DNA of 64,000 bases. Origin: Tabrizicola sp. TH137. GTDB taxonomy: Bacteria; Pseudomonadota; Alphaproteobacteria; Rhodobacterales; Rhodobacteraceae. Both the position numbers and the translations under genes were made by a program. Numbering within the stretch: the stretch's first letter is position 1; the number at the start of each line of letters is the position of its first letter. This document shows, in pieces, positions 21,381 to 29,199 of this stretch. The notes under the pieces were generated by a model. It made no database searches and was not told the origin of the DNA. It saw only the letters and a list, made by a program, of their open reading frames with translations. Location: contig NZ_PKRQ01000001.1 of the NCBI RefSeq assembly GCF_002855575.1, positions 1,030,809-1,094,808 of the forward strand, given 5' to 3'.

Positions 21381-21428
21381 CCACAGTTTGCTGCACAGTT
21401 TGCGGCACAACATCCGGCACATCCGATG
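21381..21428 (+). repeat. Array of four 12-bp units (CACA-N6-GG type), copy 1
   Basis: Four successive 12-mers: CCACAGTTTGCT, GCACAGTTTGCG, GCACAACATCCG, GCACATCCGATG. A second array with the same layout is at 50130-50177. It lies between the ParD-like gene and mtgA, 70 bases before the mtgA start, preceded in both copies by GTGG. It could be a row of protein-binding sites or a dispersed intergenic repeat. Confidence 0.75.
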
Positions 21429-21498
21429 CGGCCCTTTTCACCCATCTCCCGCGCCCCGCCTTGACCCGATCCCCCCGCCCGTGGTTCTTGTCCCGGCC

Positions 21499-22248
21499 AT
21501 GACCGACAGCCCCGAGAAACCCAAAGCCAAGCCGCGCAAGGCGGCCACCAAGGCCGCGCCCGCCCCGGCAGCCGCGCCCCTGCGCCGTCGCATCCTGCGC
21601 TGGGCGGGCCGGATCGCAGGCGGTATCGCGGGGCTTTACCTCCTCCTCATCCTCCTCTTCTCCTTCCTTCCGCCGCCCATCAATTTCTACCAGTTGGGCG
21701 AAAGCATCCGCCTCGGCGGGATCGAGAAGGACTGGGTCCCGATGGAGGATATCGCCCCTGTCATGGCCCGCGCCGCCGTCGCGGCCGAGGATGCAAACTA
21801 TTGTCTTCACTGGGGTTTTGACATGGCCGCGATCCGCGAGGCGGTGGCCGAAGGCTCCAACCGCGGGGCCTCGACGATCAGCCAGCAGACGGTCAAGAAC
21901 GTCTTCCTCTGGCATGGCCGGTCCTGGCTCAGAAAGGCGATGGAGGCCGCGCTGACCCCGGTGGTGGAAACGCTCTGGTCGAAAAGCCGGATCCTCGAGG
22001 TCTATCTCAACGTCGCCGAATTCGGCGAAGGCGTCTTCGGCGTGCAGGCCGCCGCGCAGCACCATTTCGGCGTCGATGCCAAGGACCTCAGCCCGACACA
22101 GGCCGCCCGCCTTGCCGCCGTCCTGCCCGATCCCAAGGGCCGCTCCGCCTCCAACCCCTCCAACTTCGTCCGCCAAAGAACCCGCGCCATCCTCTCCGGC
22201 GCCGAAACCATCGCCGCCGACGGCCGCGCCGCCTGTTTTCAGGAATGA
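21499..22248 (+). CDS. mtgA: Monofunctional biosynthetic peptidoglycan transglycosylase
   Basis: 249 residues. GT51 enzyme that polymerises lipid II into glycan strands. A basic N-terminal stretch (KPRKAATKAAPAPAAAPLRRR) precedes one transmembrane helix (IAGGIAGLYLLLILLFSFL); the catalytic domain is outside. Seen: AVAAEDANYCLHWGFD (catalytic Glu in AED), GASTISQQTVKNVFLW, ILEVYLNVAEFGEG (second Glu) and QAARLAAVLPDPKG. No transpeptidase domain, hence monofunctional. ATG 21499 is preferred to upstream in-frame codons, which lie over the 12-mer repeat region. Confidence 0.94.
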   Translation: MTDSPEKPKAKPRKAATKAAPAPAAAPLRRRILRWAGRIAGGIAGLYLLLILLFSFLPPPINFYQLGESIRLGGIEKDWVPMEDIAPVMARAAVAAEDANYCLHWGFDMAAIREAVAEGSNRGASTISQQTVKNVFLWHGRSWLRKAMEAALTPVVETLWSKSRILEVYLNVAEFGEGVFGVQAAAQHHFGVDAKDLSPTQAARLAAVLPDPKGRSASNPSNFVRQRTRAILSGAETIAADGRAACFQE

Positions 22249-22321
22249 CCGTTGAAATCCCGCCCCCGAAGGGGCAAGAGACTCCGGACCGTTACATTTC
22301 CCCCCGGGCTGCATTCATCCC

Positions 22322-22987
22322 ATGATCCGCCTCTATCACTTTCCCCTCTCGCCCTTTTGCCGCAAGGTCCGTCTGACGCTTGCCGAAAAGCGCCTTGAGG
22401 TGGAACTGGTCGAGGAACGCTATTGGGAACCCACCCCCGATTTCCTGCGCCGCAACCCTGCCGGCAAGATCCCCGTCCTGCGCTGGGACAGCCGCGTGAT
22501 GTCGGAAAGCCAGGCGATTTGCGAGTTTCTGGAGGAAACCGTCCCCACCCCGCAACTCATGCCCCGCGACCCCGAACAGCGCTACGAGGTGCGGCGTCTC
22601 TGCGCCTGGTTCGATGACAAGTTCCATGACGAGGTCACCTCGAAACTCCTCTACGAACGCGTCAACAAGAAGGTGATGGGGCAGGGCTATCCCGACAGCA
22701 AGAACGTCAAGTTCGGTGCCAGCCGCATCAAGTACCACATCGACTATCTCGGCTGGCTGCTGGATCAGCGCCGCTGGCTGGCGGGCGATGTGATGACGCT
22801 GGCCGATTTCACCGCCGCCGCGCATCTGTCCTGCCTCGACTACATCTCCGATGTGGACTGGAACCGCTCGGCCACGGTGAAGGACTGGTATGCCAAGGTG
22901 AAATCCCGCCCCAGTTTCCGCACCCTCCTGGCCGATCAGGTGCCGGGCTTCCCGCCGCCACAGCATTATGCGGACCTCGATTTCTAG
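22322..22987 (+). CDS. Glutathione S-transferase family protein
   Basis: 221 residues. An N-terminal thioredoxin-like domain, starting at SPFCRKVRLTLAEKRLEVELV, has the CxxK/RV active-site type; NPAGKIPVLRWDSRVMSESQAICEFLEE gives the glutathione-binding cis-proline and the ES motif. The alpha-helical C-terminal domain includes WLAGDVMTLADFTAAAHLS. The exact substrate is unknown. Stand-alone gene between mtgA and queG; the spacer after it contains the GC-rich repeat described separately. Confidence 0.9.
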   Translation: MIRLYHFPLSPFCRKVRLTLAEKRLEVELVEERYWEPTPDFLRRNPAGKIPVLRWDSRVMSESQAICEFLEETVPTPQLMPRDPEQRYEVRRLCAWFDDKFHDEVTSKLLYERVNKKVMGQGYPDSKNVKFGASRIKYHIDYLGWLLDQRRWLAGDVMTLADFTAAAHLSCLDYISDVDWNRSATVKDWYAKVKSRPSFRTLLADQVPGFPPPQHYADLDF

Positions 22988-23000
22988 GCCCCGGCCGGGC

Positions 23001-23068
23001 AGGGGGGCTGTCTGCCCCCCACGGCGCGTGCCGCGCCTCCCCCCGAGAGTATTGGGGCCAAGATGAAA
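23001..23068 (+). repeat. Intergenic hairpin repeat, member 3 (GGGGGGC... type)
   Basis: GGGGGGC and GCCCCCC pair around TGTCT, a second GC-rich run follows, and it ends CCCCCCGAGAGTATTGGGGC then CAAGATGAAAA. The tail matches the other two members (29200-29248; reverse at 41319-41372). The AAGATGAAA end supplies the queG start codon. Confidence 0.65.
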
Positions 23069-24097
23069 ACCGCCAGCTTGAAGGAACGGCTGTCAGACCA
23101 GGCCCGCGCCGAAGGCTTTGCCGCCATGGGCATCTGCGCCCCGGACGCAATCCCCGAAGCCGCCGCCCGCCTGAGGACCTTCCTCGCCGAGGGCCACCAT
23201 GGCCAGATGCAGTGGATGGCCGACCGGTCTGACTGGCGCGGCAACCCCGCCGCGCTCTGGCCCGAGGCGCGCTCTGTCATCATGCTGGCCGAGGCCTATA
23301 CGCCCGAAACCGACCCGCTTGCCATCCTCTCCCATCCCGACCGCGCCGCGATCTCGGTCTATGCGCAGGGGAAGGATTACCACGATCTGGTGAAGCGGCG
23401 GCTGAAACGGCTGGGCCGCTGGCTGCTGGATCAGGCCGGGCAGGGCGAGGCGATCAAGGTCTTCGTCGATACCGCCCCCGTGATGGAAAAGCCCCTGGCA
23501 CAGGCCGCGGGCCTTGGCTGGCAGGGCAAGCATACCAACCTTCTGTCGCGCAATCTTGGCAACTGGGTCTTCCTCGGCGCGATCTTCACCACGATCGACC
23601 TGCCGAAGGATGCGCCCGAGTCCCAGCATTGCGGCAGTTGCACCGCCTGCCTCGACATCTGCCCCACCCGCGCCTTCCCCGCACCCTTCCGCCTCGATGC
23701 CCGGCGCTGCATTTCCTACCTCACCATCGAACACAAGGGGCCGGTGGACCCCGACCTCCGCCCCCTCATGGGCAACCGCATCTATGGCTGCGACGATTGC
23801 CTTGCCATCTGCCCCTGGAACAAATTCGCCAAGGCGGCCTCCGAGATCGGCTATCAGCCCCGCATCGGTGCGCCCGACCTTGCCGAACTTGCCACGCTGG
23901 ATGACACCGCCTTCCGCGCCAGCTTTGCCGGCAGCCCGATCAAGCGGATCGGGCGCGACCGGTTCATCCGCAACGTCCTCTACGCCATCGGCAATTCCGG
24001 CCTGCCCAGCCTGCGCCCCGTGGCACAGGCGCTGACCGCCGATCCCGACCCGACGGTGGCCGAAGCCGCACAATGGGCGCTGTCCCGCCTGTCCTGA
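23063..24097 (+). CDS. queG: Epoxyqueuosine reductase QueG
   Basis: 344 residues. Cobalamin-dependent iron-sulfur enzyme that reduces epoxyqueuosine to queuosine, the last step of tRNA wobble-base modification. Two [4Fe-4S] motifs: [16 protein letters not shown] (about 190-205) and [15 protein letters not shown] (about 239-253). The family's [18 protein letters not shown] block and DTAPVMEK are present, and the end is a short HEAT-like region ([25 protein letters not shown]). Normal length. The start ATG lies in the repeat tail, with GGGG eight bases upstream as weak ribosome site. Confidence 0.95.
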   Translation: MKTASLKERLSDQARAEGFAAMGICAPDAIPEAAARLRTFLAEGHHGQMQWMADRSDWRGNPAALWPEARSVIMLAEAYTPETDPLAILSHPDRAAISVYAQGKDYHDLVKRRLKRLGRWLLDQAGQGEAIKVFVDTAPVMEKPLAQAAGLGWQGKHTNLLSRNLGNWVFLGAIFTTIDLPKDAPESQHCGSCTACLDICPTRAFPAPFRLDARRCISYLTIEHKGPVDPDLRPLMGNRIYGCDDCLAICPWNKFAKAASEIGYQPRIGAPDLAELATLDDTAFRASFAGSPIKRIGRDRFIRNVLYAIGNSGLPSLRPVAQALTADPDPTVAEAAQWALSRLS

Positions 24098-24194
24098 GGC
24101 GCGGTTTGGGCAGATGCCTGCAAGGCCATGCATATGACCATAGGTCGGCCGCCGATTCCCTGCTAGGCTCACGCAACCAGAACAGGAGGACGAC

Positions 24195-24362
24195 ATGACC
24201 AAGCACATCGCCGACAAGCGCGCCCCCTCCACCGGCAGCCGCGTGCAGCAGTTCCTGCGCCTGTCCCGCACCCCGCGCGAAACGTGGCACCGCCCGCGCC
24301 CGGCCGCAGGCTCCAGCCGTCTGATCCACTTCCTGCGCATCTCGCGCGGGCGGACGGCTTAA
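24195..24362 (+). CDS. Small basic protein, 55 residues, with an internal repeat
   Basis: 55 residues, too short for many gene finders but with a strong ribosome site (AGGAGGA, seven bases before the ATG). Very basic: about 14 Arg and Lys. It holds a doubled motif: SRVQQFLRLSR (residues 15-25) and SRLIHFLRISR (residues 42-52), separated by a proline-rich linker. The motif SRxxxFLRxSR suggests two short amphipathic basic helices that could bind RNA, DNA or membranes. No family is known to me. It ends convergent with ohrR, sharing four bases of stop codons (24359-24362). I take it as a real gene on ribosome site and repeat; the role is open. Confidence 0.65.
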   Translation: MTKHIADKRAPSTGSRVQQFLRLSRTPRETWHRPRPAAGSSRLIHFLRISRGRTA

Positions 24363-24790
24363 CGCGGGCGCAACCTGTCGCGCAGCGCGGCGACCTCGTC
24401 GCGCAACGCGGCCGCCTCAGGCAGCACCAGCCCTGTCCGCTCCAGAAAACAGCCCGGCACTGCCGCGGCCTTCTCGCGCAGCGCCCGCCCCGCCTCGGTC
24501 AGCGTCAGGCGAACCTGCCGCTCATCCGCCGCATCGCGCCGCCGCGTCACCCATCCCGCCTGTTCCAGCCGCTTCAGCAGCGGCGTCAGCGTATTGCTGT
24601 CCAGCATCAGCGCCGCGCCGATCTGCCCCACCGTCTGCCCGTCCTCGGCCCAGAGCGCCGACAGCGCCAGATATTGCGGATAGGTCAGCCCCAGCGGCTC
24701 CAGCAGCGGCCTATAGGCCGCCTGCATCGCATGGGCGGCCGAATACAGCGCAAAGCACAGCATCTGGGGCGGGGGAAGGGTGTCACTCAT
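24359..24790 (-). CDS. ohrR: OhrR-type MarR-family organic peroxide sensor
   Basis: 143 residues. MarR-family winged-helix repressor. Cys12 in MLCFALYSAAHAMQAAY is at the peroxide-sensing position of OhrR proteins, and the recognition-helix region is MLDSNTLTPLLKRLEQAGWVTRRRDAADERQVRLTLTEAG. In the family, oxidation of the cysteine by organic hydroperoxide releases the repressor from DNA. It is divergent from ohr, with operator-like palindromes in between, which supports the assignment. Stop overlaps the small basic gene. Confidence 0.93.
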   Translation of the reverse strand: MSDTLPPPQMLCFALYSAAHAMQAAYRPLLEPLGLTYPQYLALSALWAEDGQTVGQIGAALMLDSNTLTPLLKRLEQAGWVTRRRDAADERQVRLTLTEAGRALREKAAAVPGCFLERTGLVLPEAAALRDEVAALRDRLRPR

Positions 24791-24803
24791 GCGTCATGAA
24801 TAT

Positions 24804-24815
24804 ATCGCACGCGAT
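24804..24815. promoter_or_regulatory. Probable OhrR operator, ohrR side
   Basis: ATCGCACGCGAT, an imperfect palindrome with the same ATCG...CGAT ends as the larger site at 24857-24876. It lies 13 bases upstream of the ohrR start codon, where it could autoregulate ohrR. Confidence 0.6.
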
Positions 24816-24829
24816 CCTTGCGCAAGCGA

Positions 24830-24859
24830 TTGACTCTACCCCCCGACTCGCCGTAGTTA
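24830..24859 (+). promoter_or_regulatory. Probable ohr promoter
   Basis: TTGACT (24830-24835) and TAGTTA (24854-24859) are 18 bases apart, fitting a housekeeping-sigma promoter. The downstream edge runs into the operator palindrome, so repressor binding would block it. Confidence 0.55.
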
Positions 24860-24876
24860 AATCGCATACGATTTAA
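24857..24876. promoter_or_regulatory. Probable OhrR operator, ohr side
   Basis: TTAAATCG-CATA-CGATTTAA: 8-base arms are perfect inverted repeats around a 4-base centre. Position between the -10 region and the ohr start and the divergent ohrR gene mark it as the main OhrR site. Confidence 0.75.
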
Positions 24877-24902
24877 TCGCACACATGGATGGAGGAAGAC
24901 CG

Positions 24903-25331
24903 ATGAGTGTTGATCCCAAGTACTGGACCGAAGCGCAGGCCACCGGCGGTGGCCGCAACGGGCTGGCGAAACTGGCGGATGGCAAGCTGACCGTCACCAT
25001 GACCAGCCCCAAGGAACTCGGCGGGTCCGGCGCGGGCCATAACCCGGAAGAGCTTTTCGCCATCGGCTATGCCGCCTGCTACCTCGGCGCGATGCGCTTT
25101 GCCGCCAGCAGCGAAAAGCTGGGCACCGTGCCGGACAATGCCACCGTCAACGCCCATGTCGGCATCGGTCCCCGCTCCGATGGCGGTTTCGGCCTTACCG
25201 TGAAACTGGTCGTCGCTCTGCCGGGCCTTGATCGCGCGGTTGCCGAAAAGATCGTCGAACGCGGTCATTTCATTTGCCCCTATTCCAATGCGACCAAGGG
25301 CAACATCGCCGTGGAAACCGTTCTCGCCTGA
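24903..25331 (+). CDS. ohr: Organic hydroperoxide resistance protein Ohr
   Basis: 142 residues. Thiol peroxidase that reduces organic and fatty-acid hydroperoxides using lipoylated partners. The catalytic pair is Cys59 (GYAACYLGAM) and Cys125 (HFICPYSNATKGN), both in their family contexts, with GGSGAGHNPEELFA before the first. The ATG at 24903 is preceded by GGAGGAAGACC. OsmC fold, normal length. Regulated by the divergent ohrR through the palindrome in the shared promoter region. Confidence 0.96.
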   Translation: MSVDPKYWTEAQATGGGRNGLAKLADGKLTVTMTSPKELGGSGAGHNPEELFAIGYAACYLGAMRFAASSEKLGTVPDNATVNAHVGIGPRSDGGFGLTVKLVVALPGLDRAVAEKIVERGHFICPYSNATKGNIAVETVLA

Positions 25332-25339
25332 TCCGGGCA

Positions 25340-25357
25340 GGGGCCGCTTGCGGCCCC
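25340..25357 (+). terminator. Hairpin after ohr
   Basis: GGGGCCGC and GCGGCCCC pair perfectly around TT, 9 bases past the ohr stop. No T-run follows, so it may be a processing or weak termination signal. Confidence 0.4.
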
Positions 25358-25403
25358 GCCTTCGCCGGGCATAGGCTGGCCCCGAACATCATTCGGGGCC
25401 GCC

Positions 25404-26402
25404 ATGACCAATCCGCACTGGATCTACACCCAGACCATCAAGACCTTCGCCGCCGGGGCCGAACCAGGCTTCGAAGACCCCGGCGAACTTGCCGCCACCT
25501 GGGGCAAGGTCTGGGGCATCGACAATGACGTGGGCCGCATCCGCGAAATCCTGATGCACCGCCCCGGCCCGGAAATGGCCGTCGTCGATCCGACCAAGCG
25601 CCTGCCCGAGATCGGCTCTTACGGCGACCCCGCCGTGGGCTGGTATTTCCAGTCCGACACCCCGCCCGATATCCCCCTGATGCAGCGCCAGCATGCCGCC
25701 TTCGTCGCCGCGCTAGAGGCGGAAGGCGTCATCGTCCATTACCTCGACGGCGAGGCCGGCAATCGCCTGAAACAGGTCTATACCCGCGACCCGCTGATCA
25801 TGGTCAAGGGCGGCGCCATCATCTGCCGCATGGGCGCCCGCATCCGGCGCGGCGAGGAACTCGCCGTCACCCGCACCCTCGCCCGTCTCGGCATCCCGAT
25901 CCTGCGCACGATCAACGGCACCGGCGTCATGGAAGGCGGCAGCTTCGCCTGGCTGAACGAAAAGACCTGCGCCATCGGCGTGGGCGTCCGCGTCAACCGC
26001 GACGGCGCCGAACAGGTGCGCGAGGTGCTGGCGCGCCAGGGGGTGGAACTCCTGATCGTCGATCTGGTGGGCTATGACATCCATCTCGATGTCAGCTTCC
26101 TGATGATCGACCGCGATCTGGCGATCCTCAATCCCATGGGCCTGCCCTTCTCCTTCCTCGAAGACTTGAAGGCCCGCGGCATCCGCTGGATCGAAACCGA
26201 TCCTGCCGATGACGGCTGGATCGTCAATTCACTGGCCATCGCGCCCGGCAAGGTGCTGATGCCCGAAGGGGCCACCAACCGCACCTTGGACCGGCTGGCG
26301 GCGGCAGGCGTCACCTGGACCACCATCCCCTATGCCGAAGTGCAGAAGAACGGCGGCGGGCTGCATTGTTCCACCACCCCGCTCATCCGGGACAGTCTCT
26401 AG
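25404..26402 (+). CDS. Amidinotransferase/deiminase-fold protein (arginine deiminase/DDAH-like)
   Basis: 332 residues. Guanidino-modifying enzyme family (alpha/beta propeller): hydrolysis or transfer of an amidino group from arginine-like substrates. The catalytic set is visible: TRDP (127-130), MEGGSFAWL (Glu177), HLD (His227) and Cys322 in GGGLHCSTTPL near the end. These match N-dimethylarginine dimethylaminohydrolase and arginine deiminase but also amidinotransferases, so the substrate cannot be decided. No arginine catabolism genes are adjacent. ATG 25404; a loose ribosome site (GGGGCCGCC) is upstream. Confidence 0.82.
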   Translation: MTNPHWIYTQTIKTFAAGAEPGFEDPGELAATWGKVWGIDNDVGRIREILMHRPGPEMAVVDPTKRLPEIGSYGDPAVGWYFQSDTPPDIPLMQRQHAAFVAALEAEGVIVHYLDGEAGNRLKQVYTRDPLIMVKGGAIICRMGARIRRGEELAVTRTLARLGIPILRTINGTGVMEGGSFAWLNEKTCAIGVGVRVNRDGAEQVREVLARQGVELLIVDLVGYDIHLDVSFLMIDRDLAILNPMGLPFSFLEDLKARGIRWIETDPADDGWIVNSLAIAPGKVLMPEGATNRTLDRLAAAGVTWTTIPYAEVQKNGGGLHCSTTPLIRDSL

Positions 26403-26504
26403 CCTCGCCAGATCACCGCCATCGCACCGGCTTGACGAAAAGGCGGGATGGTCTGATCCTTTCCGGGTGACTGAGTGCCTCGACCCACAATTGAAGAGGG
26501 GTTC

Positions 26505-26843
26505 ATGTTGTCCGTTGCATTGGGCTATGGCCTTGTTCTGGCCACAGCCGTTATCGTTATTTTTGCGGATATCCTGCTGAAATTGGCCGCCGATCAGGGC
26601 CAATCTGTCTATCATCATCACGTCCTTTCCGGCTGCGCGCTTTACGTCCTTTCGGCGCTCATCTGGTTCGGGGCGATGCAATCCGTGGGAATCGCACAGG
26701 CCGGCATGGCCTATGCGATGTTCACCCTCGTCGCGCTCTGCGCCATCGGGGTTTGCTGGTTCAACGAACCCTTCGGACTGCGCGAGATGGCCGGTCTTGG
26801 CTGCGCGATCCTGGCCATGGTGCTGATGGTGCGCTTCCACTGA
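26505..26843 (+). CDS. Small four-helix DMT-superfamily membrane protein
   Basis: 112 residues, four hydrophobic helices (about 4-25, 37-58, 61-82, 89-109). Size and topology resemble EmrE-type small multidrug transporters or the ArnE/EamA half-proteins. The membrane glutamate of EmrE helix 1 is missing: the segment reads VIVIFADILLKLA, with only an aspartate two positions off. The AMxSVGIAQAGMAYAMF stretch (here AMQSVGIAQAGMAYAMF) is DMT-like. ATG 26505 has AGAGGGG upstream; a GTG at 26475 is an alternative. Substrate unknown. Confidence 0.72.
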   Translation: MLSVALGYGLVLATAVIVIFADILLKLAADQGQSVYHHHVLSGCALYVLSALIWFGAMQSVGIAQAGMAYAMFTLVALCAIGVCWFNEPFGLREMAGLGCAILAMVLMVRFH

Positions 26844-26968
26844 GGCGGCCCTGCTCCGGACGGGGCAGGGGACGGCAGGTATCGGAAGGCAAGAAAGGCG
26901 ACACCCGCCATCGCGGGCATCGCCCCTCATCTGTTGGTCGGCCCGCCCCGGCGGGGCGGATTGCAGCG

Positions 26969-27835
26969 TCAGGCCCGAACCAGCCGCTCATACTCGGTGG
27001 CCACCCGCTTCGTCAGGTCACCCACCTCGAAATTGTAATCCCCGATCTGGCCCACCGGCGTCACTTCCGCCGCCGTCCCGGTCAGGAAGCACTGCTGGAA
27101 CCCTTCCAACTCCGACGCCTCGATCCGGCGCTCATGCACCTTGATCTGCATGTCCTTCAGCATCCCGATCACGGTCTGCCGCGTGATCCCGTTCAGGATC
27201 GCATCCGGAATCGGCGTATGCACCTCGCCATCCTTGACGAAGAAGATATTCGCCCCCGTCGCCTCGGCCACATAGCCGCGATAGTCGAACATCATCGCGT
27301 CGCTGCACCCCTTCGCTTCGGCCGCGTGCTTCGACATGGTGCAGATCATGTAAAGCCCCGCCGCCTTGGCCGCATGGGGGATCGTCTCGGGCGAAGGCCG
27401 CTTCCATTTTGCGATGTCCAGCTTTGCGCCTTTGAACTTCGCATCGCCGTAGTAATTGCCCCAGGACCAGCAGGCCACCGCCAGCCGGATCGGGTTCCGC
27501 TTCGACGCAACCCCCATATCCTCGCCCGCCCCGCGCCAGGCGATGGCACGCACATAGGCATCGGTCAGGTTATTGGCCTTCAGCACGGCCTCCTTGGCCG
27601 CGTTGATTTCTTCCACGCTATAGGGCAGCGGCATGTCCAGCAACTCGCCCGACATGCGCAGCCGCTCCGAATGCTCGGTCGATTTGAAGATCTTGCCGTT
27701 ATAGCAGCGCTCCCCCTCGAACACCGCGCTGGCATAATGCAGCGCATGGGTCAGGATGTGGACATTCGCGCCGCGCCACTCCACCAGCTTGCCATCCATC
27801 CAGATGAACCCGTCGCGATCGTCGTAACCAGCCAT
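26969..27835 (-). CDS. ilvE: Branched-chain amino acid aminotransferase
   Basis: 288 residues. PLP-dependent class IV aminotransferase, last step of Leu, Ile and Val synthesis. N-terminal DGFIWMDGKLVEWRGANVHILTHALHYASAVFEGERCY is the family's start, with the EGxRCY substrate block; SKHAAEAKGCSDAMMFDYRGYVAEATGANIFFV and GITRQTVIGML follow. Complete. Divergent from petP; the 150-base gap carries a clear palindrome (27930-27944) that could control either gene. Confidence 0.96.
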   Translation of the reverse strand: MAGYDDRDGFIWMDGKLVEWRGANVHILTHALHYASAVFEGERCYNGKIFKSTEHSERLRMSGELLDMPLPYSVEEINAAKEAVLKANNLTDAYVRAIAWRGAGEDMGVASKRNPIRLAVACWSWGNYYGDAKFKGAKLDIAKWKRPSPETIPHAAKAAGLYMICTMSKHAAEAKGCSDAMMFDYRGYVAEATGANIFFVKDGEVHTPIPDAILNGITRQTVIGMLKDMQIKVHERRIEASELEGFQQCFLTGTAAEVTPVGQIGDYNFEVGDLTKRVATEYERLVRA

Positions 27836-27929
27836 GTCCCACTCCCAAGGGCAGAATTTCCGATTGTTGCGCCGATTAAGTCCGATCCGGACATAATATT
27901 GCGCGAAAGCGAGGCTGAGCTAACAGTTG

Positions 27930-27944
27930 TGACTTGGAAAGTCA
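27930..27944. promoter_or_regulatory. Palindromic operator candidate between ilvE and petP
   Basis: TGACTT-GGA-AAGTCA: six-base arms are perfect inverted repeats with a 3-base centre, and GTTG/CAAC flanks extend the symmetry loosely. It is 42 bases before the petP start. A site of this size suits a MarR-type dimer such as PetP itself. Confidence 0.55.
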
Positions 27945-27985
27945 ACAAGGCTGACGTAAATTCCTCGCAATCAAGGGAGGGACCG

Positions 27986-28486
27986 ATGGCAGAGGGCACG
28001 ACCGGCGGCGAAGGGCTGCTCTTCCTCACCGATGAACAGCTTCGCAAGGGAATCGAGGCGATGTTCTTCGCCTATCGCGGCTTTACCGCCGATCCCGACC
28101 GCATCCTCGAAACCATGGATTACGGCCGCGCCCATCACCGCGCCATCCATTTCATCCACCGCTCCCCCGGCACCACCGTCTCGAACCTCCTCGCCATCCT
28201 CGGCGTCACCAAGCAGAGCCTGAACCGCGTGTTGCGCAGCCTGATCGACGATGGTCTGGTCGAGGCGCGCGTCGGCAAATCCGACAAGCGCGAGCGCAAC
28301 CTCTACCTCACCCCCAAGGGCCAGGACCTTGAACGCCAGCTTTCCGATGCGCAACGCGCCCGCATGCGCGCCGCCTACCGCGCCGCAGGTCCCGCCGCCG
28401 TTCAGGGCTTCCGCACCGTGCTCGAAGCGATGATGGACCCCGAGATGCGCAGACAGTATCAATCCCTCCGCGAGGGAGAGAAATGA
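27986..28486 (+). CDS. petP: MarR-family regulator PetP
   Basis: 166 residues from ATG 27986, with GGGAGG directly upstream. Winged-helix MarR-family protein: the recognition part is GTTVSNLLAILGVTKQSLNRVLRSLIDDGLVEARVGKSDKRERNLYLTPKG. It is followed, with an ATGA overlap, by a stand-alone response regulator, which is the arrangement of petP-petR in Rhodobacter capsulatus, where the pair is needed for cytochrome bc1 expression (established knowledge). I name it on this arrangement. The open frame further upstream runs through ilvE and is not coding. Confidence 0.85.
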   Translation: MAEGTTGGEGLLFLTDEQLRKGIEAMFFAYRGFTADPDRILETMDYGRAHHRAIHFIHRSPGTTVSNLLAILGVTKQSLNRVLRSLIDDGLVEARVGKSDKRERNLYLTPKGQDLERQLSDAQRARMRAAYRAAGPAAVQGFRTVLEAMMDPEMRRQYQSLREGEK

Positions 28487-29187
28487 CCGAACCGCAAGCC
28501 CATCTTCTGGTCGTCGATGACGACGAACGCATCCGCGGCCTGTTGCAGAAATTCCTGATGCGCAACGGCTATCTCGTCACCGTGGCGCGCGATGCCGCCC
28601 AGGCCCGCCGCCTGCTGGGCGGGCTGGACTTCGACATGATCGTTCTCGATGTGATGATGCCGGGCGAAGACGGCATCACCCTGACCCGCGAACTCCGCGC
28701 CCGCAACGCGGTGCCGATCCTGCTGCTCACGGCGCGCGGCGAAACCCAGAACCGCATCGAAGGGCTGGAGGCCGGGGCCGATGATTACCTCGTGAAACCC
28801 TTCGAACCCAAGGAACTGCTGCTGCGAATCAACGCCATCCTGCGCCGCGTGCCGCAGGTGCAGCCCGTGCCGCAGGCCCCCAAGGTGCTGCATATGGGGG
28901 CCGTCCGCTATGACATGGACAGGGGCGAACTCTGGCGCGGCACCGATCCCGTCCGCCTGACCGCCACCGAATCCGCCCTGATGCGCCTCTTCGCGGCCCA
29001 GCCCGGCCAGCCCATCCCGCGCGAAAAACTGGTGGGCGATCTTGGCAGGGGGGGCGAGGAGGGCGCGCAGGAACGCGCCGTCGATGTGCAGATCACCCGC
29101 CTGCGCCGCAAGATCGAGGATGATCCCCGTCAGCCCCGCTATCTGCAAACGGTGCGCGGCGAAGGCTACATGCTCCAGCCGGATTGA
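28483..29187 (+). CDS. petR: OmpR-family response regulator PetR
   Basis: 234 residues. Receiver domain with VDDDER (acidic pocket, residues 11-16), phosphoacceptor Asp56 in IVLDVMMPGEDG, the LLTARGE threonine and GADDYLVKPF lysine; then an OmpR/PhoB winged-helix domain ending RRKIEDDPRQPRYLQTVRGEGYML. No histidine kinase gene lies beside it; in R. capsulatus PetR is likewise paired with PetP. Expected role: control of petABC, which is about 16 kb away in this window. Confidence 0.88.
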   Translation: MTEPQAHLLVVDDDERIRGLLQKFLMRNGYLVTVARDAAQARRLLGGLDFDMIVLDVMMPGEDGITLTRELRARNAVPILLLTARGETQNRIEGLEAGADDYLVKPFEPKELLLRINAILRRVPQVQPVPQAPKVLHMGAVRYDMDRGELWRGTDPVRLTATESALMRLFAAQPGQPIPREKLVGDLGRGGEEGAQERAVDVQITRLRRKIEDDPRQPRYLQTVRGEGYMLQPD

Positions 29188-29199
29188 ACGGGCGGAAAG

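Noticed and set aside
21381..21428. Sigma-54 promoter in the 12-bp arrays (GG-N10-GC type)
   Set aside because: The GG/GC spacing is not met consistently in both arrays, and the units repeat more than a -24/-12 pair would need.
26753..27985. Upstream extension of petP through ilvE in the same frame
   Set aside because: It runs antisense to ilvE and lacks homology; petP has its own ATG with a strong ribosome site.
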